Origin: Leptospira ainazelensis
Lineage (GTDB): Bacteria; Spirochaetota; Leptospiria; Leptospirales; Leptospiraceae
Assembly: GCF_016918785.1 (NCBI RefSeq)
Contig: NZ_JAFFPT010000072.1
Location: 124,001-188,000, forward strand
Direction: 5' to 3'
Length of the DNA stretch: 64,000 nt
Shown here: positions 1-16,502 of the stretch, piece after piece
Numbering within the stretch: position 1 is the first letter of the stretch
Layout of the letters: each line of letters opens with the position of its first letter
Notes under the pieces: generated by a model
The model's input: only the letters and a program-made list of their open reading frames with translations
Told to the model about the DNA's origin: nothing
Database searches by the model: none
Program-made: the position numbers and the translations under genes

Positions 1-114
1 TATCTATTGGCTCTGTGCGTGCATCATAAGTTAAAGTTCGCAACCTTTGATTCTAAGATTCCTTTTCGCGCCGTAGAAAGCGGAAAGGATCATCTCGAAG
101 TCATTGCAGCTTAA
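1..114 (+). CDS. PIN-domain protein, C-terminal end only (VapC-like toxin)
   Basis: The window opens inside a reading frame that starts upstream. The visible 37 codons end ...HLEVIAA and contain LKFATFDSKIP followed by VESGKD. The 'L-ATFD' strand followed by a short C-terminal tail is how the PIN nuclease fold of VapC-type RNases ends, the aspartate being one of the late acidic residues. The family normally cleaves tRNA or rRNA and is paired with an antitoxin encoded just upstream, which lies outside this window. The stop is 7 bases before the next gene. The call rests on a short fragment, so it is moderate. Confidence 0.55.
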   Translation, partial: YLLALCVHHKLKFATFDSKIPFRAVESGKDHLEVIAA

Positions 115-121
115 GCGATCA

Positions 122-718
122 ATGGAAGAATCCTTTAAGGATCTCCCGGTTCTGCATTTCAAGAATCAGAGAGAGTGGGATCGGTGGTTAAGGAAAAATC
201 ATACGAGAGGAACCGGGATCTGGATCCAACTCGCAAAGAAAGAATCTAAAATTCCTTCTTTGACGTATGCGGAGGCGCTGGATGTTGCGCTTTGTTACGG
301 GTGGATCGACAGTCAAAAACAAAAATACGACGACTCTTATTGGCTTCAAAAGTTTAGCATACGCGGTCCGAAAAGCATCTGGTCTAAAATCAATCGAGAA
401 AAGGCGGAAACTCTGATTTTAGAAAAAAGAATGAAAGCCTCCGGTCTTCAGGCCGTCGAATCCGCGAAAAAGGACGGTCGTTGGGAAGCGGCCTATGATT
501 CTCAGAGTAAGATCGAGGTTCCGAAGGATTTTGAAAAACTTCTGAAAAAGAATCCGGACGCAAAGAAATTTTTTGAAAGTTTAGATTCGGCGAATCGATA
601 CGCGATTTTGTTTCGACTTCATCATACAAAAAAAGAAGACACAAGAATCAAGAAGATGGAGCAGTGGATCGAGATGTTCAAGCGGAAAGAGACGATTCAC
701 AATCCGACGAAAAAATAA
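122..718 (+). CDS. YdeI/OmpD-associated family protein
   Basis: A 198-residue protein matching the YdeI/OmpD-associated (bacteriocin-protection-like) family. The hallmark stretch is GTGIWIQLAKKES, then ALDVALCYGWIDSQ, then an R-G-P-K-S-I-W-S-K-I-N-R segment, with an alpha-helical C-terminal half rich in Lys and Glu. The biochemical role of the family is not settled. I chose the ATG at 122 because it lies just after the preceding stop; a TTG at 104 would add six residues and overlap the PIN gene. No signal peptide or membrane segment is seen. It is co-directional with the PIN fragment, with a 7-base gap. Confidence 0.8.
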   Translation: MEESFKDLPVLHFKNQREWDRWLRKNHTRGTGIWIQLAKKESKIPSLTYAEALDVALCYGWIDSQKQKYDDSYWLQKFSIRGPKSIWSKINREKAETLILEKRMKASGLQAVESAKKDGRWEAAYDSQSKIEVPKDFEKLLKKNPDAKKFFESLDSANRYAILFRLHHTKKEDTRIKKMEQWIEMFKRKETIHNPTKK

Positions 719-815
719 ATTTTCCTTTGGATCCTCTTTGAATCCCATCTCATCCCGAGTTGATTCTCAAAAAAAGATCTTTCCAAACTCGAGTCAGGAG
801 AATATTTTACCTTCA

Positions 816-2018
816 GTGTCCTTTTTCATTCTTCAGATTCGAAAACTATTTATTTCCACGCTCCTCTTGATTTTTTCTTCCTGTCTTCTTCCGGAAACGA
901 TGGATTCCATTTCCAAAGAGGAAACTTCGGAAACACCTTCCGCGCTCGCGCTTCTCCAAGACAAACTCGATTCCGTCCTGCATCCGGAACACAACCGAGA
1001 TCCGGAACTTCTTAAGGTTCTTGCGGGCGGCGACGTTATGTTCAATTGGGGAATTCGGGATACGATCGCCAAACACGGGGAGATCGCTCCGGTGGAAGGT
1101 TTGAAAACTCTTTTTGGTGAAGCCGATTTCAGAATGGTGAATCTTGAAACCCCTGTCGTTGCCTCCAAAACCGAAGAATCAAAAAAAGCATACGTCTTTA
1201 CGGCGCATGAAAAGGATATGGAGTCTCTCAAATTCTTAGGTGTGGACCTGGTCTTTTTAGGAAACAATCATTCCTTTGACCACGGAAGTCAGGGGATGAC
1301 GGAAACACTCGATATATTAAAGAAAAATCATATTCTAAACATCGGCGCAGGGAAAAAAATTCCTGAAGTTTTCGGACCCTTGAGTTTGAGTCAAAAAGGA
1401 ACCGATCTTCGAATTCACTCCGTCACTGCAATCGCCGAACCGGCTCACTACGCAACGGTTTCAAAGGTCGGGGTCGCGCCGTTTTCGCTTCCTTCTCTAC
1501 AAGCATCCTTTTTTGAAAGAAGAGGTCGATCGGGAGCGACTGTCCCTCCCGTAAGAATCGTTTCTCTTCACTGGGGAGTGGAATATTCTCCCTTTCCAAC
1601 CGTCGATCAAAGAAAGATCGCTCACGCACTCATCGATTCGGGGGTAAAGATTGTCATCGGACATCATCCTCATATCCCGCAAGGAATCGAGCTTTACAGA
1701 GGAGGGGTGATTCTTTATTCTCTGGGCAATCTCATTTTTGGAAGTAGGAACTCTTACCTTAACCACAATCTGATCGCGATTCTCCATATCCGGAAGAATG
1801 TCCTGGAAATGGTCGAACTCGTTCCGATCTTCGGGAAATTCCAAAAAGAGGATCATAAAATTCGTCCCGTAACCGGGAAGGAAGCAAAAGAATTCCTCCA
1901 AGAGATCGCGGTTCTTTCGGGCGAACTCGGGACTGAACTCCGTGTGGAAGAAGAAAGAGCATTTCTGGACCTCCGACCCAATTCTCCCTTGACCCCTGGC
2001 TTTAAACGCAAAAAATAG
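816..2018 (+). CDS. CapA family lipoprotein (poly-gamma-glutamate synthesis-type metallophosphatase fold)
   Basis: The mature part carries the CapA/PgsA signature in order: AGGDVMFNWG, VNLETPVV, FLGNNHSFDHG, SLHWGVEY, IGHHPHIPQG and YSLGNLIF. These Asp, Asn and His residues form the metallophosphoesterase-like metal site of the family. The N-terminus has R-K, a hydrophobic run and LIFSSC, which fits a spirochaetal lipobox, so the protein is probably a lipoprotein. The start is uncertain. GTG at 816 gives a normal-length signal peptide but its AGGAG lies 15 bases away; TTG at 738 would give a 35-residue preamble. No capsule genes are adjacent, so the substrate is unknown. Confidence 0.8.
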   Translation: MSFFILQIRKLFISTLLLIFSSCLLPETMDSISKEETSETPSALALLQDKLDSVLHPEHNRDPELLKVLAGGDVMFNWGIRDTIAKHGEIAPVEGLKTLFGEADFRMVNLETPVVASKTEESKKAYVFTAHEKDMESLKFLGVDLVFLGNNHSFDHGSQGMTETLDILKKNHILNIGAGKKIPEVFGPLSLSQKGTDLRIHSVTAIAEPAHYATVSKVGVAPFSLPSLQASFFERRGRSGATVPPVRIVSLHWGVEYSPFPTVDQRKIAHALIDSGVKIVIGHHPHIPQGIELYRGGVILYSLGNLIFGSRNSYLNHNLIAILHIRKNVLEMVELVPIFGKFQKEDHKIRPVTGKEAKEFLQEIAVLSGELGTELRVEEERAFLDLRPNSPLTPGFKRKK

Positions 2019-2082
2019 GATAAATTATCGGTTCTTCTGCTCGTCGCGTTCCGCAGGCGGGCTTTAACCATAGGGGAAACAA

Positions 2083-2350
<268 letters not shown>

Positions 2351-2358
<8 letters not shown>

Positions 2359-2794
2359 TGATATCAATAGAGTGACTCTGGTCGGCCGCCTAACGCGGGA
2401 CCCTGAGTTCAAATCGATCAACGGGACTTCTCTCGTAAACTTCTCCCTGGCCAACGGCCGGACCTATGTGTCTAACGGTGAGAAGAGAGAAGAGTCTCAT
2501 TTTTTCGATTGTGAAGTCTGGGGAAAACCGGCAGATATCATTCAACAGTATTGCAAAAAAGGCAAACAGATAGCGATTGAAGGACGACTGAAGCAGGACA
2601 CTTGGGAAACTCCCGAAGGAAAAAAAGCGTCTCGGATTCGAATCGTAGTGGAGAATTTCCAACTACTCGGTTCCAGAGACGATTCTTCTTCCTCTCCGAG
2701 AGAATCATCCCCTTCTTCCGGAGGAAATTCTTATCCATCCTCTCCGGAATACTACAGCCCTGCACCGGATGGTGACGACGACATACCGTTTTAA
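2351..2794 (+). CDS. ssb: Single-stranded DNA-binding protein
   Basis: The ATG at 2351 starts MANDINRVTLVGRLTRDPE, the classic SSB N-terminus. An OB fold occupies about residues 1-108 (FFDCEVWGKPADI, KQIAIEGRLKQDTWE). A Ser/Pro/Gly-rich linker follows, then the acidic tip DGDDDIPF, which recruits repair and replication partners in this family. At 147 residues it has usual length. A GTG at 2339 would add four residues, but ATG fits the family. It lies between rpsF and rpsR in the ancestral ribosomal/replication operon. Confidence 0.96.
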
Positions 2795-2806
2795 TGAGGA
2801 ACACTT

Positions 2807-3121
2807 ATGAGTGAGAATGATATAAAAGAAGAACGATCTGAAAGATCGGAACCGAGTAGCGAATCTTCCGGAGAAATGGAAGGAAAGCCGCAGAGAAAAC
2901 AGAATAAATACAAGAAGAAGGTTTGCCGTTTTACTGCGGACCCGGAACTTGCAAAACAAATCAATTATAAGAATATCGAACTCTTAGAAAGATTTATCAC
3001 CAACCGTGGTAAAATCATTCCAAGAAGAATCACAGGAACCAGCGCTCGTTACCAAAGAGTTCTCGCGCGTGAAATCCGCAAAGCAAGAAGCATCGGTCTT
3101 CTTCCTTACAAGGTTAACTGA
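2807..3121 (+). CDS. rpsR: 30S ribosomal protein S18
   Basis: A 104-residue S18. The conserved core follows an unusually acidic, Ser/Glu-rich N-terminal extension of about 35 residues: [36 protein letters not shown], then [20 protein letters not shown]. Bacterial S18 is usually 70-90 residues, so the extension accounts for the length. S18 pairs with S6 on the small-subunit platform. The gene sits 12 bases after ssb and 9 bases before rplI in the same operon. Confidence 0.95.
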
Positions 3122-3130
3122 GGTACCAAC

Positions 3131-3580
3131 ATGAGAGTGATCTTACAAAAAGACGTTATCAATCTCGGGGACGCAGGCGACCTGAAAGAAGTTGCTGACG
3201 GTTACGCAAGAAATTTCCTTTTCCCGAAAAAACTCGCGGTTCGCGCGAACGAAGGAAATACAAAGGCGGCTCTTCACCAGAAAAAACTGGGAGAGCTCAA
3301 ACGTGAAAAACGCAAAAAAGCGATGGAAGGTTATTCCTCCAACATCAACGGTAAGGAATACGATATCGTAGTCAAAACCGGCGGCGGAGACAAACTTTTC
3401 GGAGCGGTGACTCCTATGGACATTGCTTCCCTTTTGAAAAAAGACGGAATCGAACTCGATAAAAGAAAAATCGAGATCGCGGAGCCTATCCGCAGTCTGG
3501 GATCTTATAAGATCAAAATTCGCCTTGCAGAAGGAATCCAGCCTGTCATTACGCTTCACGTAAAAAAAGAAGAAGTGTAA
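3131..3580 (+). CDS. rplI: 50S ribosomal protein L9
   Basis: A 149-residue protein starting [17 protein letters not shown], with the L9 signature [14 protein letters not shown]. The two-lobed architecture is visible: an N-terminal 23S rRNA-binding domain, a long charged connecting helix (residues about 45-75, [16 protein letters not shown]), and a C-terminal domain beginning near the [15 protein letters not shown] stretch. Length matches the family. It is co-transcribed between rpsR (9-base gap) and dnaB (19-base gap). Confidence 0.95.
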   Translation: MRVILQKDVINLGDAGDLKEVADGYARNFLFPKKLAVRANEGNTKAALHQKKLGELKREKRKKAMEGYSSNINGKEYDIVVKTGGGDKLFGAVTPMDIASLLKKDGIELDKRKIEIAEPIRSLGSYKIKIRLAEGIQPVITLHVKKEEV

Positions 3581-3599
3581 TTCTTCTTTAAAAGGGACG

Positions 3600-4928
<1,329 letters not shown>

Positions 4929-4969
4929 TTCTTATCTCATTCGATCAATACAACAGGAAATAGAAATCA

Positions 4970-6775
<1,806 letters not shown>

Positions 6776-6779
6776 ATTT

Positions 6780-7766
<987 letters not shown>

Positions 7767-7770
7767 TCGT

Positions 7771-10197
<2,427 letters not shown>

Positions 10198-10232
10198 TCA
10201 CCGACCTTATTTCCGTATCGAACGACTACGGA

Positions 10233-10691
10233 TTGATTTCTTGGTGGAACGAAGAAGAAGTCCTTCAGAACTGTAAAATTCTATTTCGAAAAGAACTCGG
10301 AAATTCTTCCTGTGAAATGAGTCTTTTGATGATCAACGATTCCGACATGAAGGAAATCAATCTTCTTCGAAGGGGAAAGGACAAAACCACGGACGTTCTT
10401 TCGTTTCCTTTGGAATTCGATTTTTCTCCTCTGAGCGCGGTTTTGCAACAAAGGAAGAAAAAACCCCATTCTTCTCTACCTCCGATTGCGTTAGGCGAAA
10501 TCGTGATCTCGTTTGACACCCTTAAAAAACAGGCCGAGGAAATCGGACATTCTGAAAAGGACGAATTCTATCGGCTGCTCGTTCACGGTTTTTTACATCT
10601 CCTCGGATACGATCACGAAAGAGGAGAGGAAGAAGAAAAAATCATGAAGGAAAAGGAAGACGAATGTCTGGACATTCTCCAGGATCTCTAA
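10233..10691 (+). CDS. ybeY: Endoribonuclease YbeY (rRNA maturation factor)
   Basis: A metal-dependent RNase with the invariant zinc motif [11 protein letters not shown] (H-x3-H-x5-H) and the preceding [18 protein letters not shown] and [10 protein letters not shown] strands. YbeY acts in 16S rRNA 3'-end maturation and ribosome quality control. The TTG start at 10233 has little ribosome-binding signal. The frame is open upstream to the pgpH stop, and an ATC at 10197 sits 6 bases after AAAGG; that start would add 12 residues and bring the N-terminus closer to the family length, so the start is uncertain. It overlaps the recO start. Confidence 0.9.
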   Translation: MISWWNEEEVLQNCKILFRKELGNSSCEMSLLMINDSDMKEINLLRRGKDKTTDVLSFPLEFDFSPLSAVLQQRKKKPHSSLPPIALGEIVISFDTLKKQAEEIGHSEKDEFYRLLVHGFLHLLGYDHERGEEEEKIMKEKEDECLDILQDL

Positions 10692-11449
10692 GAAAAATGC
10701 GAGGGATCGTCCTGGAATCCAGAGAGATTCCGGGGGGAGACGCGGTCATTCGTTTGTTACCGGAAGAAGGGATGGTGGAAAACTTTCGCGTTCGAGGAAT
10801 TCGAAAAAGCAAAACGAGACCGATCGCTTCGGTGGAACCCGGTTCTTTTACGAGTGTGGATTATTACAACGCAAGAAATCAGCAAGAGACACATAACGTA
10901 AAAGAGATCGCGCTCTTAAATCGTTTCGATCGAGCCAAAGCGGGTTATCTCGGAATGGTTCTCGTTTCTTATCTTGTGGAACTCGCTTCTTCTTTTACTC
11001 CGGACGGCGCCGAACATCCCGGTGAGTTTCGCCTTCTTTCGGGGGCTCTGGAAGAATTGGAGGAGAATGGTCCTTCGATCCTGATTCTTCCGTTTGTAAA
11101 ACTTCGCCTTCTCGTTTCGGGCGGTTTTCTTTCCAAGGAACTTCTCTGTCATTCTTGTGGAACTCCTTTGAAGGAGATGACTTCGGTCACTCTTCAGGCT
11201 TCTCCTTTGGAACTCGTCTGCGGGAATTGTCTTCATTCGAACGAAAACGATCTAGGACTTGTGCAATGGATTCAAACTTTTTTGATGCTTCGTTTCCGAG
11301 ATTTGAAGGAAAGAAAAATCGCTGTTGAAACAATCCTCGACCTCGACAGAATTTGCAATCGGATGTTGGAACCGATCCTTCGAAGGAAACTCAAATCGAC
11401 CGCCACACTTTACGAAGCTTTGGGAGAGAATCTTGGAAAATTTAATTAA
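10664..11449 (+). CDS. recO: DNA repair protein RecO
   Basis: The RecO N-terminal OB domain begins [20 protein letters not shown]. The helical C-terminal domain has a four-cysteine zinc knuckle: C-x2-C in CHSCG and C-x2-C in CGNC about 27 residues later. RecO loads RecA with RecR at gaps coated by SSB. ATG 10664 has a good GGAAG site 4 bases upstream but overlaps ybeY by 28 bases; ATG 10697 is the alternative, just after the ybeY stop. It ends the phoH-pgpH-ybeY-recO run. Confidence 0.9.
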   Translation: MSGHSPGSLRKMRGIVLESREIPGGDAVIRLLPEEGMVENFRVRGIRKSKTRPIASVEPGSFTSVDYYNARNQQETHNVKEIALLNRFDRAKAGYLGMVLVSYLVELASSFTPDGAEHPGEFRLLSGALEELEENGPSILILPFVKLRLLVSGGFLSKELLCHSCGTPLKEMTSVTLQASPLELVCGNCLHSNENDLGLVQWIQTFLMLRFRDLKERKIAVETILDLDRICNRMLEPILRRKLKSTATLYEALGENLGKFN

Positions 11450-11678
11450 GACAGTTTTGTTGTTCTTCTATTTTTCGATCCTTTTGTTCCTCGTGGTCTT
11501 GGATATTCGCTGGGATCAAAAAAGCCCGGTTTCGATTCCGGTTCGGGCGGAAAGAGAGGAGGGAGGAAAACGATCAATACTTGTTTCCATGCTGGAAGTC
11601 AAAAAGATGGTATTTCAGGAACTGGAAATCAGTTGGGAAAATTCTAAAAAGAAGAATGTTTTTTACGAAAGGAAATGA
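11433..11678 (+). CDS. Small single-pass membrane protein, unknown function
   Basis: A TTG at 11433, overlapping the recO stop by 17 bases, starts [14 protein letters not shown], followed by one strong hydrophobic segment (about residues 4-24) and a charged tail of about 55 residues ([19 protein letters not shown]). The predicted protein has 81 residues and should sit in the inner membrane with a charged domain on one side. The frame extends upstream to 11325, but that part is a shadow of recO. I do not recognise a family. Its overlap with recO suggests translational coupling. Confidence 0.55.
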   Translation: MENLIKTVLLFFYFSILLFLVVLDIRWDQKSPVSIPVRAEREEGGKRSILVSMLEVKKMVFQELEISWENSKKKNVFYERK

Positions 11679-11753
11679 TTGTAACCGATTCTTTTCAAAT
11701 TATGTTTTAAACAAAAAAATGGATGCGAAGAATACGATGAGAACGAGGAATTA

Positions 11754-11954
11754 TTGTCGGAGTTCCGACAATCTTCAGGGGAGACTTGTACTTGCAAAGA
11801 TTTGGTTTTTCTGATAGAGAAAAGTCCTTCGATTTTTTCCCGCGAGCCCACCTCCTCCACCCGATGAGGGCGGGGGCGCGCGACCTTCACGGAGGTTTGT
11901 CGTTGTTACGACAGTTTTTTTTAAAGATCCGGTTCACTTTTGCGTAAAGATATG
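11754..11954 (-). repeat. Dispersed intergenic repeat, locus A (reverse orientation)
   Basis: Read on the minus strand this matches the other copies: a degenerate left end CATATCTTTACGCAAAAGTG, the palindrome CTGTCGTAACAACGACAA (11897-11914), a GC-rich hairpin core, TTTTCTCTATCAGAAAAA, TTTGCAAGTA and the closing palindrome TTGTCGGAACTCCGACAA (11754-11771). The palindromes are 143 bases apart. The right-hand half after the second palindrome is absent. The rest of the gap (11679-12188) shows no convincing gene. Confidence 0.8.
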
Positions 11955-12188
11955 GAAAAGCGGGTGGGGCAGATTTTTACAAGAAGATTGTCGTATTTCC
12001 GACTAATCGATTCTCAAATCGAAAGCGTGCTGACGAATAGAGTAAACCTTCTCTTTACAAAGAGAACGACAACGATCGCCCTTTTACAATGGACTTTTCG
12101 AATCATTCTTAACGCTTCCGTTTCGTTCCGGAAGAACTATCCGAGCCGGCTTCCTACCTCTGTCATATACTTTACGGATCACTCTTAA

Positions 12189-13949
12189 ATGAAAGAAAAT
12201 GAAACTCTAAAACAAATCGTATTAAAAGTTCTGGAGGAAGGGGTAAACGAAGTCACGGCTTCGTTTGCGGATCTCGACCGGAGCTCACTAAAAATCAAGA
12301 TCGAGTATTCCAGAGACGAAAAGTTCGGAGATTATTCCACCTCATTCGCATTAGAAAATTCTAAAATACTCAAGAAGAATCCGGTTCAGGTTTCACAGGA
12401 CCTCGTCTCCGCTCTTCAAAAAAGAACGGACCTCTTTGAAACGGTCGACTTTACACCCCCCGGATTTGTAAATTTTAGAATCCTTCCATCCTTTCTTTTG
12501 AGGTTTGTCGAATCTTCGATTCTTTCCGGAAATTATTATCCGCAGGTAAATCATCCTCTCAAGATCAACTTAGAGTTTGTTTCCGCCAATCCTACCGGAC
12601 CTTTGAACATCGTTTCCGCGAGGGCCGCCGCCATGGGAGACGCGATGGCGTCCCTTTTAAAAGCGATCGGTCACAAGGTAGATAAAGAATTTTATATCAA
12701 CGACTACGGAAATCAGGTTTTTTTACTCGGCGTTTCGACTCTCGTTCGGATTCGGGAACTCAAAGGAGAATCTTCCTCGATACAAGAGGCGGAAGATACG
12801 ACACCCATCGAAACGATTCTGGAAAAGAATATTCTTCCCGCAGAAGGATATCGTGGAGAATACATTAAGGATATTGCAAGTTCTCTTTTGCAGGACGCGA
12901 CTAAATCCCCTCGGATAGAATCTCTTTTAAAAGAAAAGAAATACCGAGAACTCGCGGAACTTTGTTCCGTTTGGACCGTCGAAAACAATCTTATCTGGCA
13001 AAGAAAGGATTTGGACGCCTTTGGCGTAGAGTTTGACAACTATTTCAGCGAAAAAACCCTCCACGACGCGAACAAGGTTTTAACCGTGATGAAAGATCTG
13101 GAGAATTCAGGAAAGATCTTTGAAGAAGACGGTAAAAAAGTCTTTCGTTCCACGGAATACGGAGACGACAAAGATCGTGTCGTGGTCCGAGATGATGGTC
13201 GACCGACTTATCTGCTCGCAGATATCGCTTATCATAAAAATAAGATCGAAAGAGGATACGATCGTATCATCGATATCTGGGGACCGGATCATCACGGATA
13301 TATCGCAAGACTTTCCGGTGCGATTCAATCTTTAAACTATCCGAAGGAAAATTTCAAAGTAATCATCGCGCAACAAGTCAATCTTCTTGAATCCGGTCAA
13401 AAGGTGAAGATGAGTAAACGTGCGGGCTCCTTTCAAACGATGAGCGATCTCATCGGCTTTCTGGGTAAACACGGCAAAGACGTCGGACGTTACTTTTTTG
13501 TGATGCGTTCTCTTGACGCTCCTCTGGATTTTGATCTGGATCTCGCAAAAGATGAATCGGATAAGAACCCTGTTTTCTATCTTCAATATGCGCACGCGAG
13601 AATCTGTTCCATCTTTCGAGAAGTAGGAAACGAAACCTCGGCTGAAGAGGCTATGAAACTCGAAATGTCCGAAGAAAGAAAAAGGCTTCTTTTTTGGATC
13701 GCAAGATATCCCGAAGAAATATTAGATTCTGCGAATGCAATGGAGCCTCATCGTGTGACCAATTATCTCCAGAGTTTTGCGAAAGCTTTTACGAGTTTTT
13801 ACCTCGGAAAGAATAATCGTTTAAAGGATGCAACTCCGGAGGTGCGTTTGGGACTCGCGAGAATCTGTTTAGCGTCTAAAAATATTCTTTTTCAAGGACT
13901 TTCTCTCATCGGAGTTTCGGCCCCGGAGAGAATGGATAAGGAATCCTAA
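12189..13949 (+). CDS. argS: Arginyl-tRNA synthetase
   Basis: A 586-residue class I synthetase. It has the Add-1 N-terminal domain, the core with [36 protein letters not shown] and [11 protein letters not shown] (the KMSKS loop), and a C-terminal DALR anticodon-binding domain. The family HIGH signature, normally H-V/I-G-H directly after NPTGPL, reads N-I-V-S at residues 140-143, so both signature histidines and the glycine are absent. Everything else is intact and it is the only argS in the window. ATG 12189 directly follows a TAA; no strong ribosome-binding site is seen. Confidence 0.93.
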   Translation: MKENETLKQIVLKVLEEGVNEVTASFADLDRSSLKIKIEYSRDEKFGDYSTSFALENSKILKKNPVQVSQDLVSALQKRTDLFETVDFTPPGFVNFRILPSFLLRFVESSILSGNYYPQVNHPLKINLEFVSANPTGPLNIVSARAAAMGDAMASLLKAIGHKVDKEFYINDYGNQVFLLGVSTLVRIRELKGESSSIQEAEDTTPIETILEKNILPAEGYRGEYIKDIASSLLQDATKSPRIESLLKEKKYRELAELCSVWTVENNLIWQRKDLDAFGVEFDNYFSEKTLHDANKVLTVMKDLENSGKIFEEDGKKVFRSTEYGDDKDRVVVRDDGRPTYLLADIAYHKNKIERGYDRIIDIWGPDHHGYIARLSGAIQSLNYPKENFKVIIAQQVNLLESGQKVKMSKRAGSFQTMSDLIGFLGKHGKDVGRYFFVMRSLDAPLDFDLDLAKDESDKNPVFYLQYAHARICSIFREVGNETSAEEAMKLEMSEERKRLLFWIARYPEEILDSANAMEPHRVTNYLQSFAKAFTSFYLGKNNRLKDATPEVRLGLARICLASKNILFQGLSLIGVSAPERMDKES

Positions 13950-15206
13950 TTGTCCGAACCGAAAATCATAGTTCTTTCCACGGGTTCCGAATTGACGAGC
14001 GGCAGGAGTCAAGATACGAATTCTTCCTGGATCGCAAACGAACTCTTTGGGATCGGTTTTTCCGTCTTTAAGTTCGTCGTTCTTCCCGACGACCCGATTG
14101 TCTTACAAGAAGAGATCGGAAATCTCGCGAAAGAAGCGACAAAAGAAAGACCCGTATTGATGATTATGACCGGCGGACTTGGGCCCACCGACGACGATTA
14201 TACATTAGAAATTGCTTGTAAACTCGCGGGGGTGACTTCCGTCGAGAGTCCCGTCGCGAGGCAAAGAATTGAAGCCTTCTACCGCCTTAGAGGAAGAAAT
14301 TTTGAGGAAGCGATGCAAACTTCGATCCGTCAGATCTCGGTTCCTGAAACTTCAATCGTCTTAAACAACAAGGTCGGAATTGCTCCCGGTTTTATTTTAA
14401 AACTCGGCGAGCATACGACCTTGTCTTGTATGCCCGGCGTTCCGGGTGAGATGACCGAAATGTTTCGGGAAGAGTTGTCCCCTTGGATTTCGAAAACTTT
14501 TTCCGCGAAGAAACTTCATTCAGGTTTTCGTTTTCTCTGGTGGATGAGCGAATCTCTCTTTCAAAAAGAATTTATTTCTAAGGAAGAATCGATCACAAAC
14601 GGATCGGTAGTTTGGGGGGTTGCCGCAAAACGCGGTTATATCCGGGTGAGTTTTCAGTCCGGGAATCGAAGTTTCGTGGATTCTCTTTTAGAAAAACTCG
14701 ATCAAGTATACGGAGCCAAGTCGACCCCCGACGTATTCGAGGAACTTCCGAATATTCTCAGCGAAAAAAAAATCACAGTCGGCACTGCGGAAAGTTGTAC
14801 GGGAGGTTTGATCGCAAAAACTTTTACGGATCGAGCCGGCGCTTCGGCCTATTTTATGGGCGGAGTTGTCTCCTACGACAACAGCGTCAAAGCGGGAATT
14901 CTCGGAGTGCAACAAAGAACGTTAGACAACTTTGGCGCCGTGAGCCGGGAAACCGCCAAAGAAATGGCGGAAGGCGCTCTAAAAGCATTGAACACTGATT
15001 ATACGATCAGCGTCACCGGAATCGCCGGGCCGGGAGGCGGAACCGCACAAAAAAAAGTAGGACTGGTTTATTTCGGAATCGCTCAAAAAAACGGAGAGAC
15101 TGAAATTTACGAACACTACTTTCCGTTTCCAAGGGCGTCGTTTCGCGAATACGCAGCCCATACCGGATTGTATTTATTATACGACTTATTGAAGAGGAAA
15201 GGATGA
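13950..15206 (+). CDS. cinA: CinA-like protein (nicotinamide-nucleotide amidase / MoCF domain)
   Basis: A 418-residue two-domain CinA. The N-terminal MoeA/MogA-like domain (about 1-250) has [17 protein letters not shown] and [13 protein letters not shown]. The C-terminal CinA domain (about 260-418) has [17 protein letters not shown] and [12 protein letters not shown], the nicotinamide mononucleotide deamidase signature. The enzyme recycles pyridine nucleotides; full-length forms also carry ADP-ribose pyrophosphatase activity in studied bacteria. The TTG start follows the argS stop with no gap, and the stop overlaps the next gene by ATGA, so the three genes look like one operon. Confidence 0.9.
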   Translation: MSEPKIIVLSTGSELTSGRSQDTNSSWIANELFGIGFSVFKFVVLPDDPIVLQEEIGNLAKEATKERPVLMIMTGGLGPTDDDYTLEIACKLAGVTSVESPVARQRIEAFYRLRGRNFEEAMQTSIRQISVPETSIVLNNKVGIAPGFILKLGEHTTLSCMPGVPGEMTEMFREELSPWISKTFSAKKLHSGFRFLWWMSESLFQKEFISKEESITNGSVVWGVAAKRGYIRVSFQSGNRSFVDSLLEKLDQVYGAKSTPDVFEELPNILSEKKITVGTAESCTGGLIAKTFTDRAGASAYFMGGVVSYDNSVKAGILGVQQRTLDNFGAVSRETAKEMAEGALKALNTDYTISVTGIAGPGGGTAQKKVGLVYFGIAQKNGETEIYEHYFPFPRASFREYAAHTGLYLLYDLLKRKG

Positions 15207-16282
15207 AACTTCTACCGATTGCAGGATTTAGCGTTTTCTTTACGATATTATTCTTTTACGGATTCGGAAATCAGTATCAGGGCGCGGTGGGAATTCAGAA
15301 AGTCTGGGCTTTTTCAAAATCGGCTCACGCGGGAATGGCTCCCGATTCCCGCTTTGAGTGGAATCCTGACGAAAGTCTGAACGGCTATAAATACGAGAAT
15401 TCTTATTATACCATTCAAAGTTCGAACGGGATCGCGTTAGACGACACAAAGAGAATCGAGTATCCTCTGAACACGAAAGGATATCTGGAATATAAAAAGA
15501 TCGGCGCTGAAGTGAATTTTTATTCCCCTTCGGGAGAGATCCTCTGGACAAAGGAGTACAGAAGTTATCCGAGAATTTCCCCTTCCGGAAATCTGGTTTT
15601 ACTCGTCGCGGGAGATCACAATCAGGTGATTCTTTCCGATATCAACGGAAACGAAACCGGCGTTAAAAAAATCGACGGTAGGTTTTTGACCGACTATTCT
15701 TTTGCTCCGGATTCTAAGATCAGCGGCGTTCTTTTTTCCGGCGGTGAGTTGTTTGTACTGGATTCCAAGGGTGGAATCCTTTTTAAAAAGGAATTGGGTT
15801 CCGAAAAAAATCCTGTCTTCGCGAAAAGTTTTTCTCTTTCTCCTGACGGAAAAAAGACCGCGATTCATCTTTTAAAAGCTAACAAGGACTGGATTCTTGT
15901 TTTGGATGCGAAAGGGGAGGAAGAAACCTCTTACGAATTGGATTCTATCTATCCTCATAAGATCTATTTGGCGATTTCGAATACGGGCGAAGTTTTGGTT
16001 TCCGCACCGGATAAAGTTTCCTTTTACGATGCAAGCGGTGAGAAGGGATTGGAAGTAAAACGAACTTCCGGCACGGGCGTCTATCAATCCGTTTTTCACA
16101 ACGGCAACTGGTTCGCCGCTGAATTGAATTCCGAAATTCTTTTTTTGGATGATCGAGGGAAAATTTTAAAAAAGGAAAAAATCAAATCTTCCGATCTTCC
16201 TGGACGATTTTTTCCCTCCGGCAAAAACGGCTCCGTAGTTTTGGAAACAGGAAAAGAGCTCTTTCTTTATAGAAATTTATAA
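15203..16282 (+). CDS. Exported beta-propeller-like protein, unknown function
   Basis: A 359-residue protein with an N-terminal signal anchor ([19 protein letters not shown]) and then repeated short beta blades of the form 'i..sp.G..l.' ([51 protein letters not shown]). This looks like a WD40/PQQ-type propeller held in the periplasm. There is no catalytic motif and I do not recognise a family. It is translationally coupled to cinA (ATGA overlap). A rho-independent terminator-like hairpin lies about 145 bases downstream. Confidence 0.7.
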   Translation: MKLLPIAGFSVFFTILFFYGFGNQYQGAVGIQKVWAFSKSAHAGMAPDSRFEWNPDESLNGYKYENSYYTIQSSNGIALDDTKRIEYPLNTKGYLEYKKIGAEVNFYSPSGEILWTKEYRSYPRISPSGNLVLLVAGDHNQVILSDINGNETGVKKIDGRFLTDYSFAPDSKISGVLFSGGELFVLDSKGGILFKKELGSEKNPVFAKSFSLSPDGKKTAIHLLKANKDWILVLDAKGEEETSYELDSIYPHKIYLAISNTGEVLVSAPDKVSFYDASGEKGLEVKRTSGTGVYQSVFHNGNWFAAELNSEILFLDDRGKILKKEKIKSSDLPGRFFPSGKNGSVVLETGKELFLYRNL

Positions 16283-16426
16283 TATTCTTATGTTCTGAAT
16301 TTTTTTATCTCTTCCGAAATAACGCCGTTTGTAAAAATGATTTACGGGGAACTTCCGGTCCGTTTTGAGATAACGTCGTCGCTGTGAATTCTAATTTTTG
16401 GGTCGTTGTCGTTTTTATCGGTTCAG

Positions 16427-16464
16427 AAAACCTTTGAGGTTTAAAAAGAGGCGAAAGGTTTTTT
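16427..16464 (+). terminator. Terminator after the 15.2-16.3 kb gene
   Basis: AAAACCTTT (16427-16435) pairs with AAAGGTTTT (16454-16462), a 9-bp stem with an 18-base loop, and a run of T follows on the plus strand. It lies between convergent genes and could serve both. Confidence 0.6.
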
Positions 16465-16502
16465 AGTAAGATCCGCAATCTTCCCGGAAGAACTTTTTGA
16501 CT

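Noticed and set aside
11940..12188. 82-codon frame directly before argS
   Set aside because: It begins inside a repeat end and has no recognisable protein character; the region is probably argS leader.
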